In this document: positions 45,679-53,403 of the stretch, piece after piece
How positions within the stretch are numbered: position 1 is the first letter of the stretch
Layout: the number at the start of each line of letters is the position of its first letter
Assembly (NCBI GenBank): GCA_964442185.1
Contig: CAYTWT010000293.1
Location: 1 to 64,000, forward strand
Direction: 5' to 3'
Origin: CADEEV01 sp964442185
GTDB taxonomy: Bacteria > Acidobacteriota > Vicinamibacteria > Fen-336
Length of the DNA stretch: 64,000 bases
The notes under the pieces: model-generated
Databases searched by the model: none
Told to the model about the DNA's origin: nothing
The model's input: the letters and a program-made list of their open reading frames with translations, nothing else
Made by a program: the position numbers and the translations under genes

Positions 45679-45984
45679 TTGGAATACCGCGACAAAACGC
45701 TCACCTGCGTCGATTGCGAGAAGCCATTCGTGTGGATCGCGAGCGAGCAGCTCTTCTACGCCGACCGTGGCTTCAAGAACGAGCCGAAGCGGTGCCGCGA
45801 GTGCAAGTCGAAGAAGTTTGCGGGAGCGGGCGGCCGCGCGCGAATCTCGACCGCCGCCGTGTGTTCGCAATGTGGAAAGCAGACGACCGTGCCCTTCGAG
45901 CCCAAGCACGGGCGCCCGGTGTTCTGCGAGGACTGCTTCAAGCAGCGCCGTCAGAGCCTCGGTCCCGTGCGTCGCGCGCGATAG
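45679..45984 (+). CDS. Small double zinc-ribbon protein
   Basis: 101 residues from a TTG with GGAGG nine bases upstream. The first half matches the zf_Tbcl-type ribbon: LTCVDCEKPFVWIASEQLFYADRGFKNEPKRCRECK (two CxxC pairs). The second half is another ribbon, VCSQCGKQTTVPFEPKHGRPVFCEDCF, again two CxxC pairs, ending in a basic tail. Function unknown; such proteins are common next to translation genes and may bind RNA. It overlaps the 3' end of the convergent pta gene by 47 bases. Confidence 0.8.
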   Translation: MEYRDKTLTCVDCEKPFVWIASEQLFYADRGFKNEPKRCRECKSKKFAGAGGRARISTAAVCSQCGKQTTVPFEPKHGRPVFCEDCFKQRRQSLGPVRRAR

Positions 45985-47002
45985 CGCCTAAGGGCCGACG
46001 CTGCAGACTTCTTGCCTGCACGGCAGTGACGGCGATCGCGTCGACGATGTCGTCGATGGAACAGCCGCGCGACAGGTCGTTCGCCGGCTTCGCGAGGCCC
46101 TGGAGAATCGGGCCGATAGCCTTCGCTCCTGCGAGCCGCTCGACCAGCTTGTAGCCGATGTTGCCAGAGTCGAGGTCCGGGAAGACGAGGACGTTGGCTT
46201 GGCCCGCGACCGCGCTACCCGGGGCCTTGCTCTCGCCGACGGCGGGTACGAGCGCCGCGTCGAGTTGAAGCTCGCCGTCGCACACGAGAAGGCTCGATCG
46301 CTCGCGCGCCATCCGAGCCGCCTCGCGGACCTTGCGCGAACGCGCGTGCTCTGCGCTACCGTGCGTCGAGAACGACAAGAACGCGAGGCGCGGCGTCTGC
46401 CGCAGGAACAGGCGGGCACTTTCGGCCGCGAGCAAACCGATCTCGGCGAGCTCCGACGCCGTCGGCTCGGGGTTGACACCGCAATCGGCGAACACCAGCA
46501 GGCCTTCGTCCCCGAACTCAGCCCTTGGCGTCGCCATCAGCATGAAGGACGAGACCCGTTCCACTCCGGCGCGCGGGCCGATGCCACGCAACGCCGCACG
46601 CAGAGTCGCGGCTGTCGTGCTCCGCGCGCCCGCTACGAAGCCGTCGTATCGACCCGCCGCCACCTGGAGCGCACCCCACAGCAGGGGGTCAGAGAGGTGA
46701 CGGCGTGCCTCCTCGCCGACGACACCGCGGTGCCGCACGCGGGCCTCGTAGACGCCCAGGGCCGCTTCGAAGGCCGGTCCGGCCGAGGGAACCGCCTCCT
46801 GGGTGATGCCGGCGAGATCGACCGAAGCCTCGCGCGCCACTGCGTCCAACGCCGCTGGGTCGCCGAGCAGGGTGACGCGGGCAATGCCCTCAGCAGTCGC
46901 CTTGGCGGCGGCCCGCAGTGTGCGGGGCTCACTGCCCTCAGGCAATACGATCGAGGCGGAGACCTCGCGGGCGCGGGCGCGGAGCCGATCCACGAAACCC
47001 AT
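45938..47002 (-). CDS. pta: Phosphate acetyl/butyryltransferase
   Basis: 354 residues, single catalytic domain without the N-terminal extension of enterobacterial Pta. Recognisable: IVLPEGSEPRTLRAAAKATAEGIARVTLLGDPAAL, GFVAGARSTTAATLRAAL, LLVFADCGVNPEPTASELAEIGLLAAESARLF, and LVFPDLDSGNIGYKLVERLAGAKAIGPILQGLAKPANDLSRGCS. Interconverts acyl-CoA and acyl phosphate; acetate kinase is not adjacent. ATG at 47002, eight bases after a minus-strand TAGCGT hexamer. The C-terminal 15 residues lie inside the opposing zinc-ribbon gene; a butyryl preference cannot be excluded. Confidence 0.87.
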   Translation of the reverse strand: MGFVDRLRARAREVSASIVLPEGSEPRTLRAAAKATAEGIARVTLLGDPAALDAVAREASVDLAGITQEAVPSAGPAFEAALGVYEARVRHRGVVGEEARRHLSDPLLWGALQVAAGRYDGFVAGARSTTAATLRAALRGIGPRAGVERVSSFMLMATPRAEFGDEGLLVFADCGVNPEPTASELAEIGLLAAESARLFLRQTPRLAFLSFSTHGSAEHARSRKVREAARMARERSSLLVCDGELQLDAALVPAVGESKAPGSAVAGQANVLVFPDLDSGNIGYKLVERLAGAKAIGPILQGLAKPANDLSRGCSIDDIVDAIAVTAVQARSLQRRPLGAIARDARDRGSDGAA

Positions 47003-47038
47003 CGCCGCGGACGCTAACACAAGTTGGGGACGCTTTCG

Positions 47039-47068
47039 TTGACACGCGGCGAGCCGCTGTGATAGCGT
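47039..47068 (+). promoter_or_regulatory. Promoter of the STAS-protein gene
   Basis: TTGACA at 47039-47044 and TAGCGT at 47063-47068 with an 18-base spacer, 40 bases before the ATG. It may also serve the glycan cluster that begins 69 bases after the STAS gene. Confidence 0.55.
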
Positions 47069-47107
47069 TTCCGCCTCGTAACTACCTGAAGCTGTGGGGG
47101 AACGCCA

Positions 47108-47443
47108 ATGAAAATCGTCGAGCGCCAGGTCGAGGATGTGGTGATCTTGGATCTTCATGGGAAGATCCTGATCGGCGAAGGAGACGACGCGCTCCGCGAC
47201 GCCGTCACCCGGGTCGTCGACAGCGGAAAGACGAAGATCCTCCTGAATCTGGAGGATGTGCCCTACGTGGATTCGGCCGGCCTGGGCGAGATCGTGCGGT
47301 GTTACACCACAGTCAGCCGCAAGAACGGCAAGCTCAAGCTGATCAACCTCACGAAGAAGATCAAGGACCTGCTGTCGATCACCAAGCTGCTCACGGTCTT
47401 TGAAACCTACGAGTCGGAATCCGAGGCGATCAAGAGCTTCTAG
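47108..47443 (+). CDS. Anti-sigma factor antagonist (STAS domain)
   Basis: 111 residues, a complete SpoIIAA-like STAS domain: VEDVVILDLHGKILIGEGDDALRDAVTRVVDSG, then YVDSAGLGEIVRCYTTV with Ser56 at the phosphorylated position, and KLLTVFETYESESEAIKSF. It would bind an anti-sigma kinase and be switched by phosphorylation of Ser56. No kinase or sigma gene is adjacent; it lies upstream of the envelope-glycan genes and may be co-transcribed with them. Confidence 0.87.
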   Translation: MKIVERQVEDVVILDLHGKILIGEGDDALRDAVTRVVDSGKTKILLNLEDVPYVDSAGLGEIVRCYTTVSRKNGKLKLINLTKKIKDLLSITKLLTVFETYESESEAIKSF

Positions 47444-47512
47444 CAAGGGCACTTCGGCCCGTCCGGGCGGCCCTGGTTCGCGCCACGCGGCCTTAGGGAG
47501 CCGCTCCTTTCC

Positions 47513-48409
47513 ATGAAACCGCTTCTCGTCTCCCTCCGGCCGCACCAGTGGACGAAGAACCTCCTGGTCTTCGCTCCGCTGGCGCTGTCCAAGCATCTTT
47601 TCGAGCCGGAGCCGTTCCTGCGCGCGCTCGTCGCCTTTACCCTGTTCTGCGGGCTCTCGGGCGCTGTGTACCTCGTCAACGATGTCGTCGACGTCGAGCG
47701 CGACCGGCTGCATCCGAGAAAGCGGCTGCGGCCCGTGGCGAGCGGTGTGCTCTCCGCGCGGACGGCTTGCACCTTCGCGGGCCTGATTGGGCTTTCGTGC
47801 CTCGGCGCTTCGTTTGCGCTGGGTCCGGCCTTCGGCCTCTCGGCCCTGGCCTATCTGCTGCTGAACCTCGCCTACTCGTTGAAACTCAAGGAGATCGTGA
47901 TCGTGGACGCACTCGCGCTCGCACTCGGTTTCGTGGTGCGAGCGGTCGCGGGCGCCGTGGCGATCGGCGTCGTCTTCAGCGCTTGGCTGCTGATCTGCAC
48001 CATCCTGCTGGCCCTGTTCCTGACCTTTTGCAAGCGACGGCACGAGCTGACCTTGCTCACCGATGCGGCCTCCGAGCATCGCAAGAGCCTCGGGGAGTAC
48101 AGCCCGTATCTGCTCGACCAGATGATCGCCGTCGTAACCGCGTCGTGCCTGATGGCGTACGCCTCGTACACGACCGCACCGGAGACGATCGAGAAGTTCC
48201 AGACCGACCGCCTGCCCTGGACCATTCCTTTCGTGCTCTACGGCATCTTCCGTTATCTTTATCTCGTGCACCGGCGGGAGCTGGGCGGCAGCCCGACGGA
48301 CATCCTCCTGACCGATCTGCCGCTCATCCTCGACGTGGTCCTGTGGGCCCTTGCGATCGTGGTGATCGTGTACACGGCCCAGGGCGCGCCGATGCCGCTG
48401 GGGCGCTGA
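47513..48409 (+). CDS. UbiA-family prenyltransferase, decaprenyl-phosphate phosphoribosyltransferase-like
   Basis: 298 residues, about eight membrane helices. LRPHQWTKNLLVFAPLALSKH at the N-terminus, the first Asp-rich motif NDVVDVERDRLHPRKRLRPVASG and a second acid cluster around LNLAYSLKLKEIVIVDALALALGF match the subgroup that transfers phosphoribose from PRPP to polyprenyl phosphate, the first step to decaprenyl-phospho-arabinose in mycobacteria. Here it heads a cluster of glycosyltransferases, suggesting a lipid-linked pentose donor. One base separates it from the next gene. Confidence 0.82.
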   Translation: MKPLLVSLRPHQWTKNLLVFAPLALSKHLFEPEPFLRALVAFTLFCGLSGAVYLVNDVVDVERDRLHPRKRLRPVASGVLSARTACTFAGLIGLSCLGASFALGPAFGLSALAYLLLNLAYSLKLKEIVIVDALALALGFVVRAVAGAVAIGVVFSAWLLICTILLALFLTFCKRRHELTLLTDAASEHRKSLGEYSPYLLDQMIAVVTASCLMAYASYTTAPETIEKFQTDRLPWTIPFVLYGIFRYLYLVHRRELGGSPTDILLTDLPLILDVVLWALAIVVIVYTAQGAPMPLGR

Positions 48410-48410
48410 C

Positions 48411-48959
48411 ATGAGCTTCGAGATCCAGTCGAAAGACGTCGACGTCGAGGCCATCATGCGCGCGATCCGCAAGCGCATTGACGAAAAAAGGCAAGGCCTC
48501 TACAGCGACGAAGAGATCCGGGAGATCGCCGAGCATCGGCTGGATGCCGTGCTCGACGCGCACGACTTCAATCCCGACTTCATCAAGGACTTCCGTGCGC
48601 AGGCGGCTCGCTGGAACTTCCGCTTCGGGCAAGGCACCGTATACGAGTCGAGCCGCGGGGCGGTGGGCCGGGTCCTGGAGACGATCCGGCGGCTCCTGAA
48701 GCCGATCCAGAAGCTGTTCTGGAACCCGAACCCGATGATTGCGGCGCTCTCCCGCCAGTCGGATCTGAACTCGTACTACGTCCACCTGCTCCACAACCTG
48801 GCAGTCGAGATCACCAAGCTGAACCTCGAGGTGCAGGATCTGCGCAACCGCTGCTTGGAGCTGCAGGGCCGCCTCGAGTTCCAGGTGCGACGCGAGAAGA
48901 CGCTCGAGGGGATGGTCGTCTACCGGGACGACGCGCCGGACGGGCGCCGCACCGAGTAG
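48411..48959 (+). CDS. Uncharacterised helical protein in glycan cluster
   Basis: 182 residues, family not recognised. No signal peptide or membrane helix. The first 60 residues are charged (AIMRAIRKRIDEKRQGLYSDEEIREIAEHRLDAVLD), the middle carries aromatic and Asn-Pro motifs (FRFGQGTVYESSRG, LFWNPNPMIAALSRQSDLNSYYVHLLHNLAVEITKLNLEVQDLRNRC), and the end is coiled-coil-like (LEVQDLRNRCLELQGRLEFQVRREKTLEG). The NLAVEITKLN segment followed by a heptad pattern recalls helical tails seen beside glycosyltransferases and methyltransferases in O-antigen clusters. Tightly packed: one base after the prenyltransferase and directly abutting the next gene. Confidence 0.6.
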   Translation: MSFEIQSKDVDVEAIMRAIRKRIDEKRQGLYSDEEIREIAEHRLDAVLDAHDFNPDFIKDFRAQAARWNFRFGQGTVYESSRGAVGRVLETIRRLLKPIQKLFWNPNPMIAALSRQSDLNSYYVHLLHNLAVEITKLNLEVQDLRNRCLELQGRLEFQVRREKTLEGMVVYRDDAPDGRRTE

Positions 48960-50147
48960 GTGAGGCTCGCGTTCGTGGTCCAGCGCTATGGCCTGGAGAT
49001 CGCTGGCGGGGCCGAGTACCACTGTCGGCTCATCGCCGAGCACCTCTCGCGGCATGCGAAGGTCGAGGTGTTCACGACCTGCGCCGCCGACTACGTGACG
49101 TGGGCCAACCACTATCCCGAAGGCACCGAGGTCCTGAACGGACTGCCCGTGCACCGCTTCCGGGTCCAGCGCGAGCGCGATACCGTTCGCTTCGCGCGCG
49201 CGAGCCGTGAAGTATTCGAGAGCCCCCGGGGCGAACGCGAGGAGCTCGCGTGGCTCGAAGAGGAGGGGCCGTTCTCGCCCCGGCTCGTGAAGCAGGTGGA
49301 ACGGCGCCGCGCCGACTTCGACAGCTGGGTGTTCTTCTCGTACCGCTACTACACGACCTTCCACGGCCTCAGGGCCGCCCGCGATCGCGCGCTGCTCGTG
49401 CCGACGGCTGAGGACGACGGGGTTTACAAGCTGTCCATCTTTCGGCCACTGTTCCGGATGCCGCGTGCCATTGTCTGGAACAGCGTCGAGGAGAAGACGA
49501 TGATCGAGGCGGTTGCGGCGAACAGCGATGTGCCCGGGGACGTAGTAGGTGTCGGCTCCGCGCTCCCTGCGAGTCTCGATGGCCACGCGTTCCGTTCCGC
49601 CCACGGCGTCGATGGGCCGTTCGTGCTCTATGTCGGCCGGATCGACGAGAACAAGGGCTGCCGCGAGTTGTTCGGGTTCTTTCGGCGCTACCGCGAGGAA
49701 ACCGGCTCGCGCCTGCGCCTGATCCTCATCGGCAAGCCCATCTTGTCGATCCCCGACGATCCCGGCATCGTGCCGCTCGGTTTCCTGCCCGACGCCGAGA
49801 AGTGGAACGCCCTTGCCGCGTGCGAGGCGTTGGTCATGCCCTCGCGCTACGAGAGCCTGTCGATGGTGACGCTCGAGGCGTGGTGGGCCGGCCGGCCGGT
49901 GCTCGCGAACGCGAAGTGCAGCGTGCTGCGAGGCCAGTGCCAACGGTCGAACGCGGGTCTATACTACGCCGGCTACGACGAGTTTCGCGAAGCGCTCGCC
50001 GTGCTCGAGTCCGAGGCGGGCTTGCGCCAGACGCTGGGAGCGAATGGCCGGCGCTATTTCGAACAGAACTATGCCTGGGACGTGATCGAGCGGAAGTATT
50101 TGGCGCTCTTTGCCCAGGCCGGTCGAAGCGCGGGCCAAGGAGCGTAG
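48960..50147 (+). CDS. GT4-family glycosyltransferase (set A)
   Basis: 395 residues. N-terminal VVQRYGLEIAGGAEYHCRLIAEHLSRHAKVEVFTTCAADYVTWANHYPEG, then the donor domain with LYVGRIDENKGCRELFGFF, and the terminal ESLSMVTLEAWWAGRPVLANAKCSVLRGQCQRSNAGLYYAGYDEF, where the Glu-x7-Glu pair contacts the sugar nucleotide. It strongly resembles the last transferase of the cluster (53400-54602) in both halves. GTG start directly abuts the stop of the preceding gene. Donor and acceptor are unknown. Confidence 0.85.
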   Translation: MRLAFVVQRYGLEIAGGAEYHCRLIAEHLSRHAKVEVFTTCAADYVTWANHYPEGTEVLNGLPVHRFRVQRERDTVRFARASREVFESPRGEREELAWLEEEGPFSPRLVKQVERRRADFDSWVFFSYRYYTTFHGLRAARDRALLVPTAEDDGVYKLSIFRPLFRMPRAIVWNSVEEKTMIEAVAANSDVPGDVVGVGSALPASLDGHAFRSAHGVDGPFVLYVGRIDENKGCRELFGFFRRYREETGSRLRLILIGKPILSIPDDPGIVPLGFLPDAEKWNALAACEALVMPSRYESLSMVTLEAWWAGRPVLANAKCSVLRGQCQRSNAGLYYAGYDEFREALAVLESEAGLRQTLGANGRRYFEQNYAWDVIERKYLALFAQAGRSAGQGA

Positions 50148-50150
50148 CGT

Positions 50151-51224
50151 GTGATCCGGCGCGTCCCGCAGCTGCTGGCCGCGCTGTCCTACGGCGATGC
50201 GATCGGCAACGAGGCCCTCGCCATTCAGCGTCACTTGCGTGCGGCCGGTTACGAATCTGACATCTTCGCCGAGCGCGTGCACCCGCGGATGGCGCGCCTG
50301 GCGCGGCCGCTTCACGAGTACCGCGAGGTCTCGTCGCCGGAAACCGTCTGTCTGTTCCATTTCTCGATCGGCAGTGCGGCAGGGCGGATGGCCTTCCACG
50401 CCCCCGATCGGCTCGTCGCCATCTACCACAACATCACGCCCGCCGAGTTCTTCCTGGGCTTCCAGCCGCACCTCGCGGGTCTGTGCTATCACGGGCGGCG
50501 GGAGCTCGCGGCATTTGCTCCGCGCACCGCGCTGGGCCTGGGCGACAGCGAGTTCAACCGGCGCGAGTTGCAGGCTGCCGGGTACCGCCGGACTGAGGTG
50601 TTGCCGATTGTTCTCGATCTCGAACGCTATCGTCAGCCCGCCTCGCCGGTCGTGCGCGGCCTCTACAGCGACGGCCGGAAGAATCTGCTATTCGTCGGCC
50701 GAATCATCCCCAACAAAAAGATCGAGGACCTGCTCCGCGTCTTTGCGATCTATCAACGCTATCTCGAGCCTCGCAGTCGCCTGCTGCTGGTCGGCGAGTC
50801 TCGTGGCTTCGAGCGCTACCAGCGCCGCTTGCGCGAAAGGGCGGCGGCGCTCCGGCTCGACAACGTGGTCTTCGCCGGCCACGTCGACGACGACGACCTG
50901 CGAGCCTACTATTCCGTGGCCGACGTCTTCTTGTGCCTGTCGGAACACGAGGGCTTCTGCGTGCCGCTCGTCGAGGCCATGAACTTCGGCGTGCCTGTCG
51001 TGGCGTTCGACGCAGGGGCCGTGGCTGAGACACTGCGCGGCGGCGGTGTGCTCCTGAAAGAGAAGCAACCGGAGGTCGTGGCGGAGCTGGTCCACCGGGT
51101 CCTGACCGACGCAGCGTTGCGCTCCGCCGTGATGGGCACGCAAGAACGAGCGCTGGCCGAGGTCCGGGCGACCGATTTCGGCGCCCTCCTGCGCGAGCGC
51201 CTCGCGCCGGCCCTGGTCTCATGA
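50151..51224 (+). CDS. GT4-family glycosyltransferase (set B, first copy)
   Basis: 357 residues. Begins RVPQLLAALSYGDAIGNEALAIQRHLRAAGYESDIFAERVHP; the C-terminal domain has LFVGRIIPNKKIEDLLRVFAIYQRY and CLSEHEGFCVPLVEAMNFGVPVVAFDAGAVAETLRGGGVL. The E-x7-E motif (EGFCVPLVE) is intact. It is one of three consecutive, mutually similar transferases. GTG start after a three-base gap from the previous stop; its own stop overlaps the next ATG. Confidence 0.85.
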   Translation: MIRRVPQLLAALSYGDAIGNEALAIQRHLRAAGYESDIFAERVHPRMARLARPLHEYREVSSPETVCLFHFSIGSAAGRMAFHAPDRLVAIYHNITPAEFFLGFQPHLAGLCYHGRRELAAFAPRTALGLGDSEFNRRELQAAGYRRTEVLPIVLDLERYRQPASPVVRGLYSDGRKNLLFVGRIIPNKKIEDLLRVFAIYQRYLEPRSRLLLVGESRGFERYQRRLRERAAALRLDNVVFAGHVDDDDLRAYYSVADVFLCLSEHEGFCVPLVEAMNFGVPVVAFDAGAVAETLRGGGVLLKEKQPEVVAELVHRVLTDAALRSAVMGTQERALAEVRATDFGALLRERLAPALVS

Positions 51225-52303
51225 GCGCCTCTCGCCGGGCGGTCCATCAGCTCCTGGGGGCGCTCCACGCCGGCGACGCCGTGGGGCACGAAGCCCTCGT
51301 GATCCGCGACACGCTGCGTGGCGCCGGGCATGTTTCAGAGATCTTCGCGGGCTTCATCGACCCGGAGCTCACGGCCGAGGCGCGGCCCCTTTCCGGCTAC
51401 GCGGCGGTCTCGGGACCCGAAAGCGTCTGCCTGTTTCACTTCGCGCCGGAGAGCCCCGCCGCGCGGCTCGCGCTGGCCGTGCCCGATCGACTGGCGCTCG
51501 TGTTCCACAACATGACCCCGGCGGCGTTCCTGGCGCGCTTCGATGCCGGCCTGGCGCGCGCTCACATCCTGGGTCTGGGGCAGCTGCGCGCGTTCGCCTC
51601 GCGCGCGCGCCTGGCGCTGGCTCACAGCGATTTCAGTCGTCGTGACCTCGTGAGGGCGGGCTTCGCGGAGCGTGCGCGGGTGGTGCCCTTCGCCGTGGAC
51701 CTTCGCGAGAAGCGACCGGCGGCTGCGCCCGTACTCCGCACGCTGTTCGCCGACGGGCACAGGAACCTGCTGTTCGTGGGCCGCATCGCTCCGAACAAGC
51801 GGATCGAGGACCTGTTGCGTGTGTTTGCCGCCTACCGGCGCCTGGCAGGCAAGCGCAGCCGCCTGCTGCTCGTCGGCGACACCACTGGCTTCCCCCGGTA
51901 CGTGCAGAGCCTGCACGCGCTGACCCGAGAGCTGCGCCTCGACGACGTCGTGTTCAGCGGTCACGCGAACGAAGCCGAGCTTCAGGCGTACTACTCCGTG
52001 GCAGCAGCCTTCGTGTGCCTCTCCGAGCATGAAGGCTTCGGCGTGCCCTTGCTCGAAGCCATGCTCTGGGACGTGCCGGTGCTGGCCTTCGACGCGGCGG
52101 CGGTGGCCGAGACGATGCGGGGTGGCGGTGTGCTGCTCCGGGACAAGCGTCCGGCGCTTGTCGCCGAGCTTCTGAACGAGATCCTGAGTCGGCCGGCTCT
52201 GCGCGAAGCCGTGCTCACGACGCAGCGGCGCGCGCTGGCGCAGTGGCGGGCGATCGACTTTGGCGCGCGGCTGCTCGCAGAGCTTCGACCACTGGTGGCG
52301 TGA
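51221..52303 (+). CDS. GT4-family glycosyltransferase (set B, second copy)
   Basis: 360 residues. Begins RAVHQLLGALHAGDAVGHEALVIRDTLRGAGHVSEIFAGF; C-terminal LFVGRIAPNKRIEDLLRVFAAYRRL and CLSEHEGFGVPLLEAMLWDVPVLAFDAAAVAETMRGGGVLL. Clear paralog of its two neighbours. ATG overlaps the previous stop by four bases and its stop overlaps the next ATG by one (TGATG). Confidence 0.85.
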   Translation: MSASRRAVHQLLGALHAGDAVGHEALVIRDTLRGAGHVSEIFAGFIDPELTAEARPLSGYAAVSGPESVCLFHFAPESPAARLALAVPDRLALVFHNMTPAAFLARFDAGLARAHILGLGQLRAFASRARLALAHSDFSRRDLVRAGFAERARVVPFAVDLREKRPAAAPVLRTLFADGHRNLLFVGRIAPNKRIEDLLRVFAAYRRLAGKRSRLLLVGDTTGFPRYVQSLHALTRELRLDDVVFSGHANEAELQAYYSVAAAFVCLSEHEGFGVPLLEAMLWDVPVLAFDAAAVAETMRGGGVLLRDKRPALVAELLNEILSRPALREAVLTTQRRALAQWRAIDFGARLLAELRPLVA

Positions 52304-53403
52304 TGGCGCGCCCCAGCCGCGTCGATCAGTGGGTCCCCGCCCTCCACCGCGGCGACGCGATCGGAGACTCGACGCTGCTGATGCGCGACGCGTTCCGCTC
52401 CTGGGGCCTAGCGGCCGAGGTGTACACGCTCGACGTCGACGACGAAGTTGCCTCCCAGGCCAGGCGCTTCTCGGCCTGGAAGGCGGGCGGCCCGGACGAT
52501 GTGGTGATCCTCCACTATGCTCTGCCCTCGCGCCTGAGCGGGGCGTTCCGCGAGTTGCGCTGCCGGCGCGTGCTGCTGCACCACAACATCACGCCGCCAG
52601 CGTTCTATGCGCCGTACGACCCGGAGCTGGCAGGGATCTGTGCGCTGGGGCAAGCGGAAGTCCGCAGCCTCACTGCTCACGCAGAACTGGCGCTGGGCGA
52701 CAGCGAGTGGACCCGTCAGGAGCTCGAACGGATGGGCTTCGCGCGCACCGGCGTGCTGCCGATCCTGCTCGATTTTGAGCGCTACGCGGAAGCCCCCGGG
52801 GCCGTTCTGTCGCGGGCGCTGGGCGACGAACGGGTCAATCTTCTGTTTGTCGGCCGTGTCGCTCCGAACAAGCGCCACGAAGACTTGATCCGCGTCGCAT
52901 CCTATTGGAAGCGCTTCATCGCATCGGACGTGCGCCTGCTGCTCGTGGGCAAGCGGCCGCGCCGCGAGACTGGCAATGGCCTGCCGCTGCGCAAGCACTA
53001 TCTCGACGCGCTCCAGTCGTTCCACTACGAGGAAGGCCTGGACGCGACGGAAGTGGTCTTCACGGGCCACGTACCCCACGACGACCTGCTCGCCTGCTAC
53101 TCGCGCTCCCGCGTGTTCCTTTCGATGAGCGAACACGAGGGCTTCGGCGTGCCGCTCGTCGAGGCGATGCTGATGAACGTGCCAGTGCTGGCATTTCGCG
53201 CAAGCGCCGTGGGCGACACGCTCGGCGACGCGGGTTTGCAGTTTGGCGAGAAGTGCTTTGCCGAGGTCGCGGAGCTCTGCCATCAGCTTGCGACAGACGA
53301 GTCGTTGCGCGCGAGCGTTCTCGCGGGGCAGCGCCGCCGCCTGGAGGCGTTCGCGCCCGCCGCCGTTGAGGCGACGCTGCGGCGCCACCTGGAGTCGCTG
53401 TGA
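52303..53403 (+). CDS. GT4-family glycosyltransferase (set B, third copy)
   Basis: 366 residues. Begins RVDQWVPALHRGDAIGDSTLLMRDAFRSWGLAAEVYTLDVDD; C-terminal LFVGRVAPNKRHEDLIRVASYWKRF and SMSEHEGFGVPLVEAMLMNVPVLAFRASAVGDTLGDAGL. Slightly more divergent than the other two copies and carries an insertion after LLVGKRPRRETGNGLPLRKHYLDALQSF. Coupled on both sides to neighbouring genes. Confidence 0.85.
   Translation: MARPSRVDQWVPALHRGDAIGDSTLLMRDAFRSWGLAAEVYTLDVDDEVASQARRFSAWKAGGPDDVVILHYALPSRLSGAFRELRCRRVLLHHNITPPAFYAPYDPELAGICALGQAEVRSLTAHAELALGDSEWTRQELERMGFARTGVLPILLDFERYAEAPGAVLSRALGDERVNLLFVGRVAPNKRHEDLIRVASYWKRFIASDVRLLLVGKRPRRETGNGLPLRKHYLDALQSFHYEEGLDATEVVFTGHVPHDDLLACYSRSRVFLSMSEHEGFGVPLVEAMLMNVPVLAFRASAVGDTLGDAGLQFGEKCFAEVAELCHQLATDESLRASVLAGQRRRLEAFAPAAVEATLRRHLESL

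Noticed and set aside
47003..48478. Long minus-strand reading frame continuing upstream of pta
   Set aside because: It lies opposite the STAS, prenyltransferase and unknown genes and is rich in Arg, Gln and His, as expected for an antisense frame of GC-rich coding DNA.
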